Assembly (NCBI GenBank): GCA_949128115.1
Contig: OX421966.1
Location: 5,208,001 to 5,272,000, forward strand
Source of the DNA: Anaspis maculata
Taxonomy: Eukaryota; Arthropoda; Insecta; Coleoptera; Scraptiidae
Length of the DNA: 64,000 bases
Direction of reading: 5' to 3'
The position numbers and the translations under genes were made by a program. The notes beneath the pieces were generated by a model. That model was not told the DNA's origin and did no database searches. It saw only the letters and a program-made list of their open reading frames with translations. How positions within the stretch are numbered: the stretch's first letter is position 1; each line of letters begins with the position of its first letter. Below are positions 45,454 to 57,800 of this stretch, piece after piece.

Positions 45454-47517
45454 GTGATCGATTCCCTTCCGTACGCACTGATGTTCGTCCTGAGACAAGA
45501 GCAGCTCATGACGAACGTGCTCAGATTTAACGGCGACTCCAACGATCCGGAGATCCAAAAACGGATGGTCAAAACTCTGTCGACGCTCCTCTGCATGTGT
45601 TCATCCGAATTCGTCCGAGTCACGACCGGCGACGACGAGGACGACGCGAAGGTCTCGACTGTGTGTCTCAAATGCCACAAGAACCGACAGCAGCACGACG
45701 GAATGCTCCGGCGCAAATTCGCCAAAGTTCACTTGGATCTGACGCCGTACATTGCCCTGATTCTGAAAGACTTCATGAAGTACATGAGCCAAGAACGCAA
45801 CGCTGCGTTGAAAATCGAAACTTTACGGGCCCTGCCGAGCTGTGCGAGCCACATAGTCAAGTTCCATTCGCCGGTGGTGGCCAAGCTTTGGTGCGGAGCC
45901 GTCGGCGACAGGGACGCGGGAATCAGACGGGAATACGGACGGGTTCTGCCCCGGCTCTTGGACAACGAGGTTGTGGCGAGCGAAGTGCGCAATCAAGTGC
46001 TCGATGTGGTCGTGGAAGCGTTGATGGCGAACGCAAAGAAAGCGTTGAAAGAGTCGAATTACGAGTTGCAAGAGACGCTTTTGGAGACCGTGAACGGGAT
46101 CAAGGACAGGAGCAAGGAAGCCGTCAAAGTGCTGGTTTACTTCATCATGGTGCCGACTTCCAAATACTGGTTCCTGGCAATCAATATGTTCTTGAATATC
46201 CCGAACGTGTACAAGCAGTACCGGCAAGAAATTTGCGAGAGCATTGTGCATCTAAGCGCGGTGAACCAGGCGCTGTTCGAGTACCCTTTATCCAAATCAT
46301 TGGACAAAATTTCGGTTACGTTGCAGTTTTTCAATTACAAAGACTTCGTCCAGCGAGAATGCCAGCATTTGTTGCCGCATTTCGTGGCGAAACTGATTCG
46401 AATGCCGGAAGTTGCCGCTTTGATCGAACAAGTAGCTGTGATATCAGACGCTGAATTAGGTGAGCTGCTGGCTAGCAAGTACGGTTACATATTCCTACAC
46501 GTGTTTCTGAGCGAAACCAAAGACGACTTCAGGCTCTGCATGACGTATCTAGAGAAAACGACCGGGTTAACGGGGCCGGTGCTGCGCAAGCGCAACTTCA
46601 GAGTCATCCTTAACGAACTGGTCGTAAATTTCCACGAAAAACGCGACAAAGTGCTCCTGGCGTTGCACCAGCTGTCACGCGAAGAAACTGAGGGAAACCG
46701 CGCTACGACGGTTCAAGACTATTTGCAGCGGCACTTTCTGGGTCTCCTCCAGCACTTCGATTCGAAACTGGCCAAGAATTCGCACAAGAAAAAGGACTTG
46801 GTGCTGGCCAGCCTGGCGGATCTGTTCCGCTACATGGGTCCCAAACACATGACGCCGTTGCGTTTCAAAATCATCGCCATGCTCAGAACGATCGATTGCT
46901 CCGACCTGCCCGACCACCTGGCCGAAGTCTGGGACGCTTTCGTGCGGAGCTGCGAAGTGGAAGCGCTCGGGCCGCAACTGGCCACGATTTTCGCATCGCT
47001 CAAAGCGATCGCCTCCGATAAGACGCAAGCGATTGTCAAATACTTGCTGGTCGAGAACGAAGCCACGCTCAAAGAGCACTTCTGCGATTTGTTTTTCGTT
47101 CACCACGAAACGCTGGCCAAGTACGCGACGAGGAAGACGCTCAAGGAGACGATACAGTCGCAGCTGAAGTACCTGAAGCAGGAGACGATGGAAGTCCGGG
47201 TGCTGAGTCTGCGGCATCTGAGACAGACGATGGCCAAGAACAGGGAGGAGCTGGACAAGATGATCTTGGGGTACGACGGCATCGATCCCGTCATCGTCGA
47301 TCTGATCGATTCGTTGATGCTGGGGTGCAGGGAGAAAGACGAGGAGCTGAAGCTGGCCTGCGGGGAGGTGGTGGGCGAGCTGGGCGCCGTGGAACCGAGC
47401 CACTTGCCGAGGCGTTACGCCCACAGCGCGTTCACTTTTTACTTGGACGACGACACGTTCATCGCCAACGCCATCAACGAACTGACCAAGGCGTTCCAAG
47501 GCGAAAAAAATACCCAC
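45454..47517 (+). CDS. ATR: ATR exon 2 (HEAT repeats and UME domain)
   Basis: Encodes residues 496-1183, starting after ttcatttcag with VIDSLPYALMFVLRQEQ and ending NTH|gtgagt, both phase 0. The family match is strongest in the second half: LFRYMGPKHMTPLRFKIIAM (about residue 950, UME region), VWDAFVRSCEVEALGPQL, IVKYLLVENEATLKEHF, MEVRVLSLRHLRQTMAKN, and LACGEVVGELGAVEPSHL. These correspond one for one to human ATR around residues 1100-1400 in my reading. The exon is 2,064 bp without a stop. A C-x2-C segment (VCLKCHK, near residue 575) is a local feature with no assigned role. Confidence 0.96.
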
Positions 47518-48004
47518 GTGAGTACCAAGTCCAGCAGCAATGCCAGTATATATTTTAATAAAACCCCTATTCTCAAATTGCGCTGAATTCAGCAAACAAG
47601 AAGGAATTATTCCATTCAGTTTTTTACGTAACGAGGTTATTCATAAATTGAGTGTGATCTTTGCATTTCGAATGTAGCCATTCGGCTAGGGGGAGTGACT
47701 CGATGCGTCCGAAGGCGACGTGATGCAATGCAAAAGGAAGGGGAACTTGGAAGAACGGGAATCTCAACACAGCACCACGCACGGGGTCTAACGCACCGAG
47801 CACCTGCGTCAACGCAGAGTTTCGGGTTTGCACCTTGATGAAAGCACAGACAAAACTCTTTCGAGCTATTACCGATTTGAAATTCCCAACGACCAGATTT
47901 GTTGAAAATCAGAGAGAAACTGAACTTGAAAACAGAAGCTTAGAAAAAAAAACTGTTATCAGAGACGGATTTCTTGCGGCCTGGGAGGGTTTGTTAGTGA
48001 TGGG

Positions 48005-48535
48005 CAGTATCGATAAATTTTACTATCGAATGATTGACTATCGAATGAATGAAACTATCGAATGATCATTCAAATTCATTCATTCACATGTCTCCGTTGA
48101 ATTCATTCATGTGCTATCGAATCATTCATTCATTCATTTATTCATCCATTAATTCATTAATTAATTGATTCATTCATACATTTATCCATTTATTCATTCT
48201 TTTATTTCATTTCCAATCCATCCATCAATTTGATTCATTAATTCAACTGAAACATTTGACTATCGAATGAATGAAACTATCGAATGATCATTCAAATTCA
48301 TTCATTCACATGAATCCGTTGAATTTATTTATGTGCTATCGAATCATTCATTCATTCATTTATCCATTCATTCATTCATTTATTCATCCATTAATTCATT
48401 AATTCATTCATCAATTCATTCATTCATTTATTCATTCATTCATTCATACATTTATCCATTTATTCATTCTTTTATTTCATTTCCAATCCATTCATCAATT
48501 TGATTCATTAATTCAACTGAAACATTACAAAATAT
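48005..48535. repeat. ATTC/ATTT tetranucleotide array with ~230-bp higher-order unit
   Basis: attcattcattcattt runs, organised in two copies of a longer unit that starts gactatcgaatgaatgaaac (~48,028 and ~48,257) and ends gattcattaattcaactgaa (~48,232 and ~48,503). Confidence 0.9.
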
Positions 48536-49309
48536 AAACTTTCAAATTTCAAAGTTCTGACTGATTCAAATTTTATTTATTGTTATTCACGAAACGAAAC
48601 CTCGTAATCAACCATTCGTTTCGGAATTGAATTGTTAAGGTAGGTTCCAGGTAGAGGTACTATAGGATTATAAGAATTATGACTAAGCACTTTGTGGTCA
48701 GTTGTCATTGTCGTAAATCGTAGGTAATTTTTGCAACTTAATGGACTTGACTGAAGCCACATGTCATTCAACGTAGTACATACTACTTACTGATATCGCA
48801 AAAATTACTCTGTGCAAAAATCTAAGTAATAAATGCACACAACAACTTAAATGCACCGACGGCTATGAATGATGTTAGCGCGCCGTGGAAAAAACAAAAA
48901 CTCCTTTCGTTAATTTCATCCGTGTCAACGAGCAATTAAAGTCCATTTGAGTTTTGGGAAAGACATGCATCTATTTTTCCCGAATTATTTGAAATGGCCC
49001 TCAAGCATTTGTCCGTGCCTGCTACCTCAGTACCGTCGAAGCGTGTTTCCTCTAAAGCTGGGCAAATCACCAATCAGAGGAGAAATCGCCTGACCGGGAA
49101 AATTCTAGATTAGATAATATTTTTGAGCAGCAAATTTTTTCTTTTTTATTGAATAATTTCGAGTTTAAATTTAATATGTCTCTCTATTTATTTTGATTTT
49201 ATTCACTTAATGATCGACTGAAAATCAAACTGTTTAATTCATTCATTGGTGATTCCATTGAACATGAAAAACTGATAATTATACATAGGTATAACAAAAA
49301 AATTTAATA

Positions 49310-49665
49310 GAAGTAAAAATTCATCCATTCATCCGTTCATCAATTATTTCTGTTTCGCATCAAAATTATTCAGTTCATCCGTTAAATCCACTTGTATATT
49401 GAATCATCCATCCATTTATTCGTTTATTCATTCATTCGTTCGTTCATTCATCCATCAGTTTGTTTATTCATTCATTCATTTGTTCATCCATTCTTTTATT
49501 CATTCGTTCATTCATTCGTTCATTCATTCATTCATTCATTCATTCTTCATTCATTCATTCGTTCGTTCAATTCATTCATTCGTTCATTCTTCATTCATTC
49601 ATTCGTTCGTTCAATTCATTTATCCATTCATTCGTTTATTCATTAATTCGTTCATTCATTTGACT
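49310..49665. repeat. ATTC/GTTC tetranucleotide array
   Basis: attcattcgttcattc runs with two local direct copies of cattcttcattcattcat (~49,540, ~49,585). The array is read through by open frames of Phe, Ile, His and Ser. Confidence 0.9.
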
Positions 49666-50062
49666 TTTCGGCCGGATCACAGCATACTTGGACGCCAGAT
49701 TAAAAAAAAAACACCCATTCTAAACCAAGCAATGGCGCAAACAGATCGATTTATTTCAAGCTTGGGCTTGTGTGAGATCAAGTATGATATCAGGTGTGAA
49801 CCCTCAATTAACTTGGAAAATTTTTTACAGCATCTCGATGTCCTCGTAGAAATACCTGAATATTTTGTTATCTTTAGTCCGCTCTTATTTAGCGCCTCCT
49901 TCCACCCCTCAAATGTGACCACCCCTCTTTTACCAAACCGATGCGCTGGAATGCTCTTCGTGCCCCACGCTTCATCTTCCGCTCCTCTATTTAGAAACTG
50001 ATTATTTTTTTAGATTTAGGGCTATATAACACAGTATATGAATCGAACATGACAATTTCCAG

Positions 50063-50533
50063 AACGTGGATCGTTTCGCGCTGGCCATCCAGGAGATCCT
50101 CAAGGACTACGGCGTGTCGCCGGCGGAAGGCAGCCCGCGCCGGCACCTGTGGTCGGAATTTTCCGAAGCGCAGCAGGAGCTCATGCTGCCGCTGCTGTCT
50201 TCGAAGTACATCATCAAGCAGGCGGCGCTGTCTTCGTCTTCCGGTTTCCCCTGTCCCATTTACGGCACTTCGGTGGGGGCGTCGTTCCAATCGTGGCTGT
50301 ACAACTGGACGTGCACTTTGATCGCCAGTTTGCCGCAAGAACGCCACCGCACGCTGCTGGCGCTGTGCCTGCCGGCCATGAAGCAGGACCAGAAGATCCT
50401 GATGACCTTTTTGCCGCACGTCCTGACCCACTGCCTGATGGAGGACGCCGGAAGCGTGGCCGAGAACGCACACGCCGAGATCAGAGCCGTGACGACGTCG
50501 AAGAGTCTCCGGGTGGACGGGGAAGCTCTGCAC
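50063..50533 (+). CDS. ATR: ATR exon 3
   Basis: Encodes residues 1184-1340, NVDRFALAIQEILKDYGV to GEALH, between aatttccag| and CAC|gtgagt, both phase 0. Conserved with vertebrate ATR: AIQEIL, LWSEFSEAQQE, LPLLSSKYIIKQA, PIYGTSVGASFQSWLYNWTC, IMKQD-type (AMKQDQKILMTFLPHVLTHC) and a final AENAHAEIRAV. This is the linker of helical repeats leading to the FAT domain. Codons are GC-rich, unlike the introns on both sides. Confidence 0.96.
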
Positions 50534-51855
50534 GTGAGTGCGAACGTGATTTCATCCCGACAAAAGCTTCAATTTCTGGTGGAAGCGTTCAGTTTTTGGC
50601 TAACGCTATAGTTATGTTCACTTATTGTAACAAGCTCGAGCAGCGTTTAAAACCTTCCTTATACGTTGACATCGCACTAATAAGAACTTTAATCTCACGT
50701 TCCACCCTGGGTATCAAAAGGGTGACACTCGCGAGGAACACAGGGGTAATATTTTTAGGACGATTGGTTTCTGCGTTGACGAGGAACATCGCGTTTAGCG
50801 CATCTTCATGAATTTAATTACTAATGAACATTAGCACGCGCGACGGTCCAGATTGAGATGGATAATTATGCACTTCGAGTGCGTCCGGTTTTCCTTGTAT
50901 GTACTACCGGAGTTTAAGTGATTTACTCGCGCGCGTTTTCTGACAGTTAAATTTTTGGAATATGACCACTCAAAATTCGGGAATTTTACGGCCGTGGGGA
51001 CACCGAAGCGGCGCCCCCAGGCCAGACATCATCCGAGGTGCCAAAATTAAGTGACTCTTAGTTCATTGACTGTAAATAGACCAATAATGAAATGACCGCG
51101 TCGAGTCGCGGTTCACCAGTCAAGTCGCGAGGCAAGTCCCGTTATCTTCTGTTCAGCTTCTACTTATAGACTCGTCTAATCTCATAATCCGGTGGTCTTT
51201 CCGGTCCTTAGGAATATTTAAAACCAGGCCAATTTTCAAGCCAAAATCAATTCTCTCTCTCTTTCCCTATTTGTGAATATAATTCAACAGTCACAAAGAC
51301 ACTAACCCTTAGGCGGTAGTTTAGCGTCAACGTCAAAAATAAAATATAAGGCACAGGGCTGGACTATCCCGGTTTGCCACAATGGCTTCTGGAAGAAAAA
51401 GTTGAATGTCTTTTTTCTGGAAATAGTAGGCCTAGGCGCTGGCTACCGATCAATTTCAATTCCTTACACCACTGAATGCCTGGGTACCATGTTTCACTCC
51501 AATATTTTGATTATTAACGAATTAATTCGAAAATTAAATTTTTACGACAAAGAACAGTTATATTCCCGAAACTCTTCATGACATTGAAAAATGGTTCGAT
51601 GGAACTCCATCAGCAGTAGACCGTATGTGCCGATTTACACGCCTCTGTCTCTTATGGTTCATGAGTTACAACTTTTTGTCCTTCTTTTTTCTCATTCACC
51701 CTATAGAAAGAGACTGCACGGCTGCCGCCGATGTCTACACTTCTCAATCGGAAGAACATGGTTCCTACAACTATGCCAAGTGGCATATTTTAACCCTAAA
51801 ATGGTTCATCTATATTTTAGCGCCTAAAGGCCGAACTAAAAGGAGACATTTTCAG
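50534..51855 (+). other. ATR intron 3
   Basis: Contains the second copy of the dispersed repeat (51,083-51,199). Nothing else is recognised. Confidence 0.8.
51083..51199 (+). repeat. Dispersed repeat, copy 2
   Basis: Matches 1168-1275 (accgcgtcgagtcgcggttc, then gttatcttctgttcagc, cttatagactcg, ctaatctcataa), with a short extra gtcgcgaggcaa segment here. Confidence 0.7.
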
Positions 51856-52041
51856 GTCAGGCCGTTTCCGAGCCCAAACATGCCGGCAACTTTGGAAACG
51901 ATCACCCCGGAAGAAGTGAAACAGACCCAGTGCACCAAGGTCGTGTTTGTGCTGTTGGACTTCTTGGATCGATGGCTGAGGGAATGGCAGTGGGATCAGG
52001 GCTTGGGCGGACGCAACAACGATAAATATCGCCGCATCAAA
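51856..52041 (+). CDS. ATR: ATR exon 4
   Basis: Encodes residues 1341-1402, VRPFPSPNMPATLETITPEE to NDKYRRIK. The acceptor cattttcag|GTC at 51,856 and a weak donor AAA|gttcgt at 52,041 keep phase 0 with both neighbours. The segment VVFVLLDFLDRWLREWQWDQ corresponds in position and character to the human FSMLDHLTQWARHKF stretch just before FAT. A second possible donor four bases on (gtatgc) would break the frame, so the first was chosen. Confidence 0.9.
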
Positions 52042-52128
52042 GTTCGTATGCATTTCTGAAACAGAAGCTAGCACTACGGCTTGCTGGCGCTCAGCTGACG
52101 CCACGAACAAATTGTTCTTTTGTTCCAG

Positions 52129-52917
52129 AGCTTCCTGAACCGCTTCTGCAAGCTGCACCTGGCCAAGTGCAACTACCAATGCGGCGAGTACCCGCGCGCC
52201 CTGATGTACCTCGAAGACCACATCACCGACCATCCGGACCAGCTGCCCCAGCAGCTGTCCTTCCAGGCCGAGATATACGCCCAGCTGGACGAACCGGACG
52301 GCGTTGCCGGCGTCACGGCGCTGCGTCAAGCCGAACCTTCCGTCGAACAACGCATCCTGGCGCTCGAAGTTTCCGGCAAGCTGAGCGACGCGGCGTCCTG
52401 CTACGAAAGGATGGCGCAGCCGCTCAAGCTGCACCACGTCAGGGGCCTGGTGCAGTGCTACCTCGACCTGGACAACGTCAACACGGCGCTGAACTTTGCC
52501 CGCGGCGCCCTCGACCAGCACGTCGAGTTCGGCAACATGCTGCTGGAGATGCAGGCGGAACCGCTGTGGCGTCTCGGCCGATACGACGAGCTGGCGGAGC
52601 TGTTGGACAAGCCGGGCATGCAGAGCTGGGGCTGCCAGGTCGGAAGGGCGCTGCACCATTTCGGTTCGGGAAACCGCGACGGTTTCGTCAAGGTGCTGCG
52701 CGAGCTGAGGAGGCAGCAGGTGGATTTCTTGGGGGCCGCCAGTTTGGAAGAAGGGTCCTACCAGCACGGTTACTGCTACATATCGAAGCTGCACGCGCTC
52801 AACGAGCTGGAGCAGGTGGAGAAGGCGACGCAGGAGATGCTGCTGCGGGCCAACAACAGCGATTACGTCGACAGCGTCGTCGAGCAGCTGTCGAAAGAGT
52901 GGGAACTGCGCATCAAG
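52129..52917 (+). CDS. ATR: ATR exon 5 (start of FAT domain)
   Basis: Encodes residues 1403-1665, SFLNRFCKLHLAKCNYQCGE to KEWELRIK, between tgttccag| and AAG|gtgaga, both phase 0. The intron before it is only 87 bp. The FAT hallmark EPDGVAGVTALRQAEPSV is at about residue 1460. Further landmarks are LSDAASCYERMAQPL, LGAASLEEGSYQHGYCYI and LHALNELEQV, each with a clear human counterpart. The rest of FAT, the PI3K-type kinase domain and FATC, about 850 further residues expected from fly and human lengths, are not found downstream in the window. Confidence 0.97.
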
Positions 52918-54870
52918 GTGAGAGGCAGCTGATGGAAAATCAAATTTTGCTTTTCTCCCCCCTCCTCGTCCTGTGCATCCTTCTTGTTCTCTTCGTCATC
53001 TTCGGTTTCCCCTTTGTGATCCTGCTCGTCCTCGTTTTCTTCGTCCTTTTTTGTCCGCGTGCCACTTCCTCTTCTCCGTCCTTCCCGTGGCTCTCTCCGT
53101 TCTCTTGTGATTTTCGTCCTATTCGTTATCTCTCTCGTCTCTTTCTTCGTACACCTTCTGCTTCTCCTACTCTTCCGCCTCCTTGATCTCGTTTTTCCCT
53201 TATCAGGTTGTAGTGTAACCCCGTCGCGGGGCACCATTTCTGTAGTGTAACCCTCTTTTTTCGATGTTGGCAGTGATCGTCGTTGTTCCTTCCCTTCCCC
53301 ATGTCGTTTACCTTTTACCTACGTTGTGTGTGTTCTTACTCTAGATGAGAATGTGTCGTTGGGGATGAAGTTTGATTCTTGAGTAAACAGTACAGGCAAA
53401 GATGCGACTCGAGCCAACCGGGTATCCTGATGGGATGGACAAGGAATTCTCATGAAGCCTATTTTCGATGAGGCCCACACGTGGGATCAACCCACTCAGG
53501 TGCTTGTCGGTGAGAGTGCCGACAAGACCGCCCAAGGTACTGATCAGAACGGGTAAAAGCAAAAAAAGTGACACCAAATAGGAAAACACTCTTGCAAAAT
53601 TGAGTGTGTCTACATTCGTTCCCGAAGGTAAACACTTATTTTCGTTTAATGCGAGATAAGTGACATCTACAGTTGAGCTTGTGAATGGACATTGTCGGTA
53701 TTATCGAGGAACGAAAATTGCAACCACAATCATTGAGTACTCACACCACTTTCATACTCCATTCGAACTCCAACGTTCAACGTACGCCTTCTTGGTGAGG
53801 AGATTCCGTGATACTCCGAATATGTTTATAAATAAATATGCCCGTCAAAACAGAACAGTAAAGCAGAACAAACCCGAGTCTGAAGCAGCGGCAAAAGGGA
53901 TGGGAAACTAATGTAGCGATTCCCCAAAGCAACACTCCACAAACGCTCCGTTACACTAGGCAAACCAATAGCCGACAGGACTTCTTTTAAATAACAGAGT
54001 ATCTACAGAATGCCATCATTTACAGAATTGCATCATAAGTAGGAACAGCAAAGGATCACGTTCAACATTTTGAAAAAGAGATTACATAATTCCCCCCAAA
54101 TAATGAAAGGTTAGTAGACTCAATAAGGCAGATTCATACAAGTGGTGGACCCCCCCCAGGACACGGAGAAGCGGCAAGTCTCTCTTTCCTTCCTTTACAC
54201 TCATGTATAATCCGACAATGAACAATGAAATTGGAATGAATCTGGAAAAGTACTGCTCTCTACTTAGCGGCTGATTTTGGGCGTAGCAGTTTCTTTTTGT
54301 CGTCTTACTGTTTGTGACATAACTTGAGGAAAAGAAACATTTAATGAAAACCTCGAAATACGCGCGACCAAAAATGCAACTCCGGGACAATTTACGTCAT
54401 AAGTGCGCAAAGTGCACACCCACTAGATTACGGCTTTTGCCATCAAAATTGAGATCATTTGGGAGCAGATAAATCACACAAAATTCAAAGCACCTTGATT
54501 TCAAAAAAAAAAACGGCGGGTTATGCAAGGCCGTTGAGAACAAAGAGAACAAAGAATTTCGTGTTGTCTACAATAATTTTGCGGACAAAATAGGTATCGA
54601 AATGCATGATTCGGTGAGTGAGTGGAAGCCAAAATTACGGTACAATAATCAAAGAAAGACCGACCTTGAATTGGTGAAAACGACGCACTCTCGTTGCACT
54701 GAAAATCACGTGTTCTTCACCACAGCTTATTCTCCTCTCTCTGTTCGCGGCTGCCGTTCGCGCGCCAGCGCCATCTCCCTCTCCCATCGGCAAACGCCAC
54801 GAACGTCAACGACCGTACCTACTCCAGGTACCAACGTACAAACAAAACAAAGGGGGAATACCACAAGGTT
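52918..54870 (+). other. ATR intron 5, first part
   Basis: Begins with ~240 bp of pyrimidine-rich DNA (52,950-53,190), then agtgtaaccccgtcgcgggg and another agtgtaaccct 30 bp later. At 53,660-53,910 a plus-strand open frame has a stretch (ELQRSTYAFLVRRFRDT) loosely like the N-terminal helix-turn-helix of some insect transposons. At 54,620-54,800 THSRCTENHVFF...YSPLSVRGC loosely recalls the end of non-LTR ORF2. Both are too weak to call. Confidence 0.4.
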
Positions 54871-57800
54871 TTGCCCTTCTCCCTCCTCTTTTTTCTCCTC
54901 TGAGTTCTCGTTTCACTCCTTTTTGTGCTCCTCTATCTCGATCCTCTTCCCTTACTCGGTGCTCTTTGTCCTCATTTGCTCTTCCCGTTCTTTCCCTCGT
55001 CCACTTGCTCATCTTCCTTGTCCTTCTGGTACTTCTTATCGTCGTTGCCTTCATCCTCCTCGTTCTCTTCGTCCTCTTCCTTTCTCCTCATCCTTGCTAT
55101 CTTTGTTCTCTTTGTGCCTCCCTTCGTATTCCTACTTATCCTCAAGTTTCTCTTTCTCGCTTAACTCGTCCCCGTCCTAGTCTCCATCTTTCTTGTCCTC
55201 CCTTTGGTTGCCTCGTGCTCCCCATAGCTTAGCAAGAAGACAATGACACTTGGAGGCTTCGTCATCGTTTTGCTTTTCGTGATTCGCTTCGGTCTCTTTC
55301 TCGTCTTTCTCGCTCGCCTCGACCTTTCCCTTTTTCCCTCAATCAGATTTTGCTCCTTTTCCTCTTCTACGCCCTACTCATATTCCTTTTCATTCTCCTC
55401 GTGCTTTCCTCGTCCCGTTCTTTTTTCCATCCACGTTCTCCTCGTTTTTGTGCTCTCCCACTCTTCATAATCCTACTCGTCCAAGCGATTCTCATTGTCT
55501 TCCTTGTTTTCTCTCGTTTTTTTCGTTCTAATCCTCGTTTTATTTCTCCTCGATATTTCCATATTTTTCAATTTTTGCTCTTCTCCACCCTGTCCTCTAA
55601 GACCTTTTCGTTTTCCTCCTCGTGCTCTTACCGTTCTTCCCGCCTTCGTTCACTTCGTCTTCGTGCTCCCCTAGTTCATCTTACTCGTCCGCCTTGTTTT
55701 GCTCATTGTTTTCGTTCTCGTCTTCCTCCTTTTCCTCGTTCTGATCCTCGTTGTCTTTCTGTTCTCATTCCTTCTGGTCCTTCTCGTGCTCGCTCGTCGT
55801 CCTTGCCGTTGTCCTCTTCGTGCTCTTCTTCGTCCTTTTCTGCGTCCGCGTTTATCTCGCCCTTCTTGTTTTTCTCGTTCCGTTCTCCTTCCTGTTCTCG
55901 TTGTCTTCATCTTCCTTGTATTCTCCTTCGTGATCCAACTAGTCCTCCCCGTTCTTTCTATCGTCTTCGTTCTTGTCTTCCTCCTTTTCCTCGTTCTGGT
56001 CCTTGTTTTTTTTTTGGTCTCATCTCAGTCCTCCTGGTACTTCTTCTCGTGCTGCTTGTCGTCCTTGTCTACGTCTTTTTCGTGATCCTTCTTATCATAT
56101 TCTTCCTTCTCCTCTTTCTCTTTTTCTTCTGGCAAATTCTCCTTCTCGTCCCCTAATTCTCTTTGTGATCTTCTTCGTGCCATTCTCCTCCCAGTCCTGA
56201 TTTTCTTCGTTCTCCTCGTGCCCCCCTTCATAATCTTACTCGTGTTTCTCGTTCTTTCTCGTCTTCCTCGTCCTTGTCTCTCTTGAATTTTTTCTCATTT
56301 TCCTTATTCAAGTTCCGCTCCTCCTCCACCTTCTCGTCCTCTTCTTCCCTCTCATCAGGTTTTGTTCCTGTTCCTTATCTTCGTCCTTTTCTGCCTCCTA
56401 CTCATATTCCTCCTTGTCCTCCTCGTGCTTCCCTCGTCTTGTTCCACTTCCCGTCCTCGTTTTCTTTGGCCTTCTTGTGCTCCCCTACTCTTTGCAATCT
56501 ACTCGTTCTTGTGATTCTTCTCTTTCTCCTCGCCCTTTTCTATATCGTCTTTTTTCCTCGTCATTTTCCTTCTAGACCTTTCCGTCTCTTTCTATCAAAT
56601 ACTGTCCTCTGTGACATTCTCGTTTTCCTCCTCATGCTCCTTCTTTTATCGTTCTCCCCGCCCTCGTTCTCCTTTGTCCTCGTTCTTATCTTTGTCCTAC
56701 TCATCCACCTCGTTCCCTTTAGCGTTTTCTTTCTTGTCTTCCTTGTTATTCTCGTCCTGATTCTCGTCTCCTCGTCTCCTTTCTCCTCGTCGTCTTTGTC
56801 TTCGTCCCCCTCGTGCTTCTTTGTGTCCTGTTGTGCGTCCTCGTTTTCTTTTCGTCGCTCTTGTGCTTCTTGAAACTTGAATTGAATTGAATTATCATTC
56901 CGTTCACCTTTCCGTCTTCGTTCTCTTCATCTTCCTCGTGCGCCCCTTCGTGATCCTACTGGTCCTCCTTGTTTTTCCCATCGTTTCCTTTCTCGTTCTC
57001 CTTGCCCTCCTCCTGGTACTTCTTCTCGTGCTCCTTGTCGTCCTTGTCTTCGTTCTTCTCGTCCTTTTCTTCTTCCTCCTCCTTCTTGTTCTTTTCTAGC
57101 AAATTTTCCTTGTCCTCCTTCTTCGTACCATTCTCCTCCTTGTCCTCGTGCTCCCCTTCGTGATCCTAATTATTTTTTTAGTTTTCTCTCTCGTGTTCTT
57201 CGTCGTTCTAGTCCTCTTCTCGCTCTCCTTTCTTGGTATTCCTCGTTCTCCCCTTCCATCAAATTGTGCTTCTCTTCCACCCTCTCGTCCTCATCAGTGT
57301 CCTTCTGGTTTTCATCTTCATTCTCCTTCTGGTCCCCTTCGTGATTCTGCTTGTCCTCTTCTTTTCTTCATCTTTTTCGTCCTCCTCCTGATGTCTTTTG
57401 TAAGTCTTTGAAAAACTTCATCCAGAATAGTTGAAAGTATTGTTCCATCTGTCATCTATTCTATCAAAAGTTATTATCATCAAAATAATGACAAAGTTCT
57501 TTTCAATAACTCGAAAACCTCGTTTTGTTCATTGTTTTTTCTCGTCATGATCTTCCTGATTTTCGTAATCTTTCTTTCCATCGTCTTTCTCATTCTCCTT
57601 GCTCTTCTTCTGATACTTCTTGTTGTGCTCCTTGTTGTCCTTGTCTTCGTTCTCCTCGTCCTCCTTATCGTCCTCATCCTTCTCCTCTTTTTCTTCTCCC
57701 TGTTCTCCTCTCGCAAATTCGTCCTCCTGATCCTCCTTGCTGTCTTTGTCGTACCACTCTCCCTCCCGTCCTCGCCCTTTTCCTACTACTTGTCTTTCTC

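Larger units (their letters stand above)
47518..50062 (+). other. ATR intron 2
   Basis: 2.5 kb, mostly AT-rich. It holds two (ATTC)n arrays, listed separately. The remainder, including 48,550-49,310, shows nothing I recognise. Confidence 0.8.

Noticed and set aside
46675..47595. 306-codon minus-strand open frame
   Set aside because: Antisense shadow of ATR exon 2, where the plus strand matches ATR residue by residue.
49399..50001. 200-codon open frame of HSFIHSF repeats
   Set aside because: Translation of the ATTC tetranucleotide array; all three frames give the same peptide type.
52167..53186. 339-codon plus-strand open frame, Arg/Ala/Pro-rich
   Set aside because: +1 frame shadow of ATR exon 5, running into the pyrimidine-rich intron.
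55350..56156. Long plus-strand open frame (268 codons) and many others in 54.9-60.8 kb
   Set aside because: Ser/Leu/Phe/Val-rich (plus) or Arg/Glu/Thr/Lys-rich (minus) products are what a stop-poor polypyrimidine repeat gives in any frame. Frames shift between the tandem units and no domain is visible.
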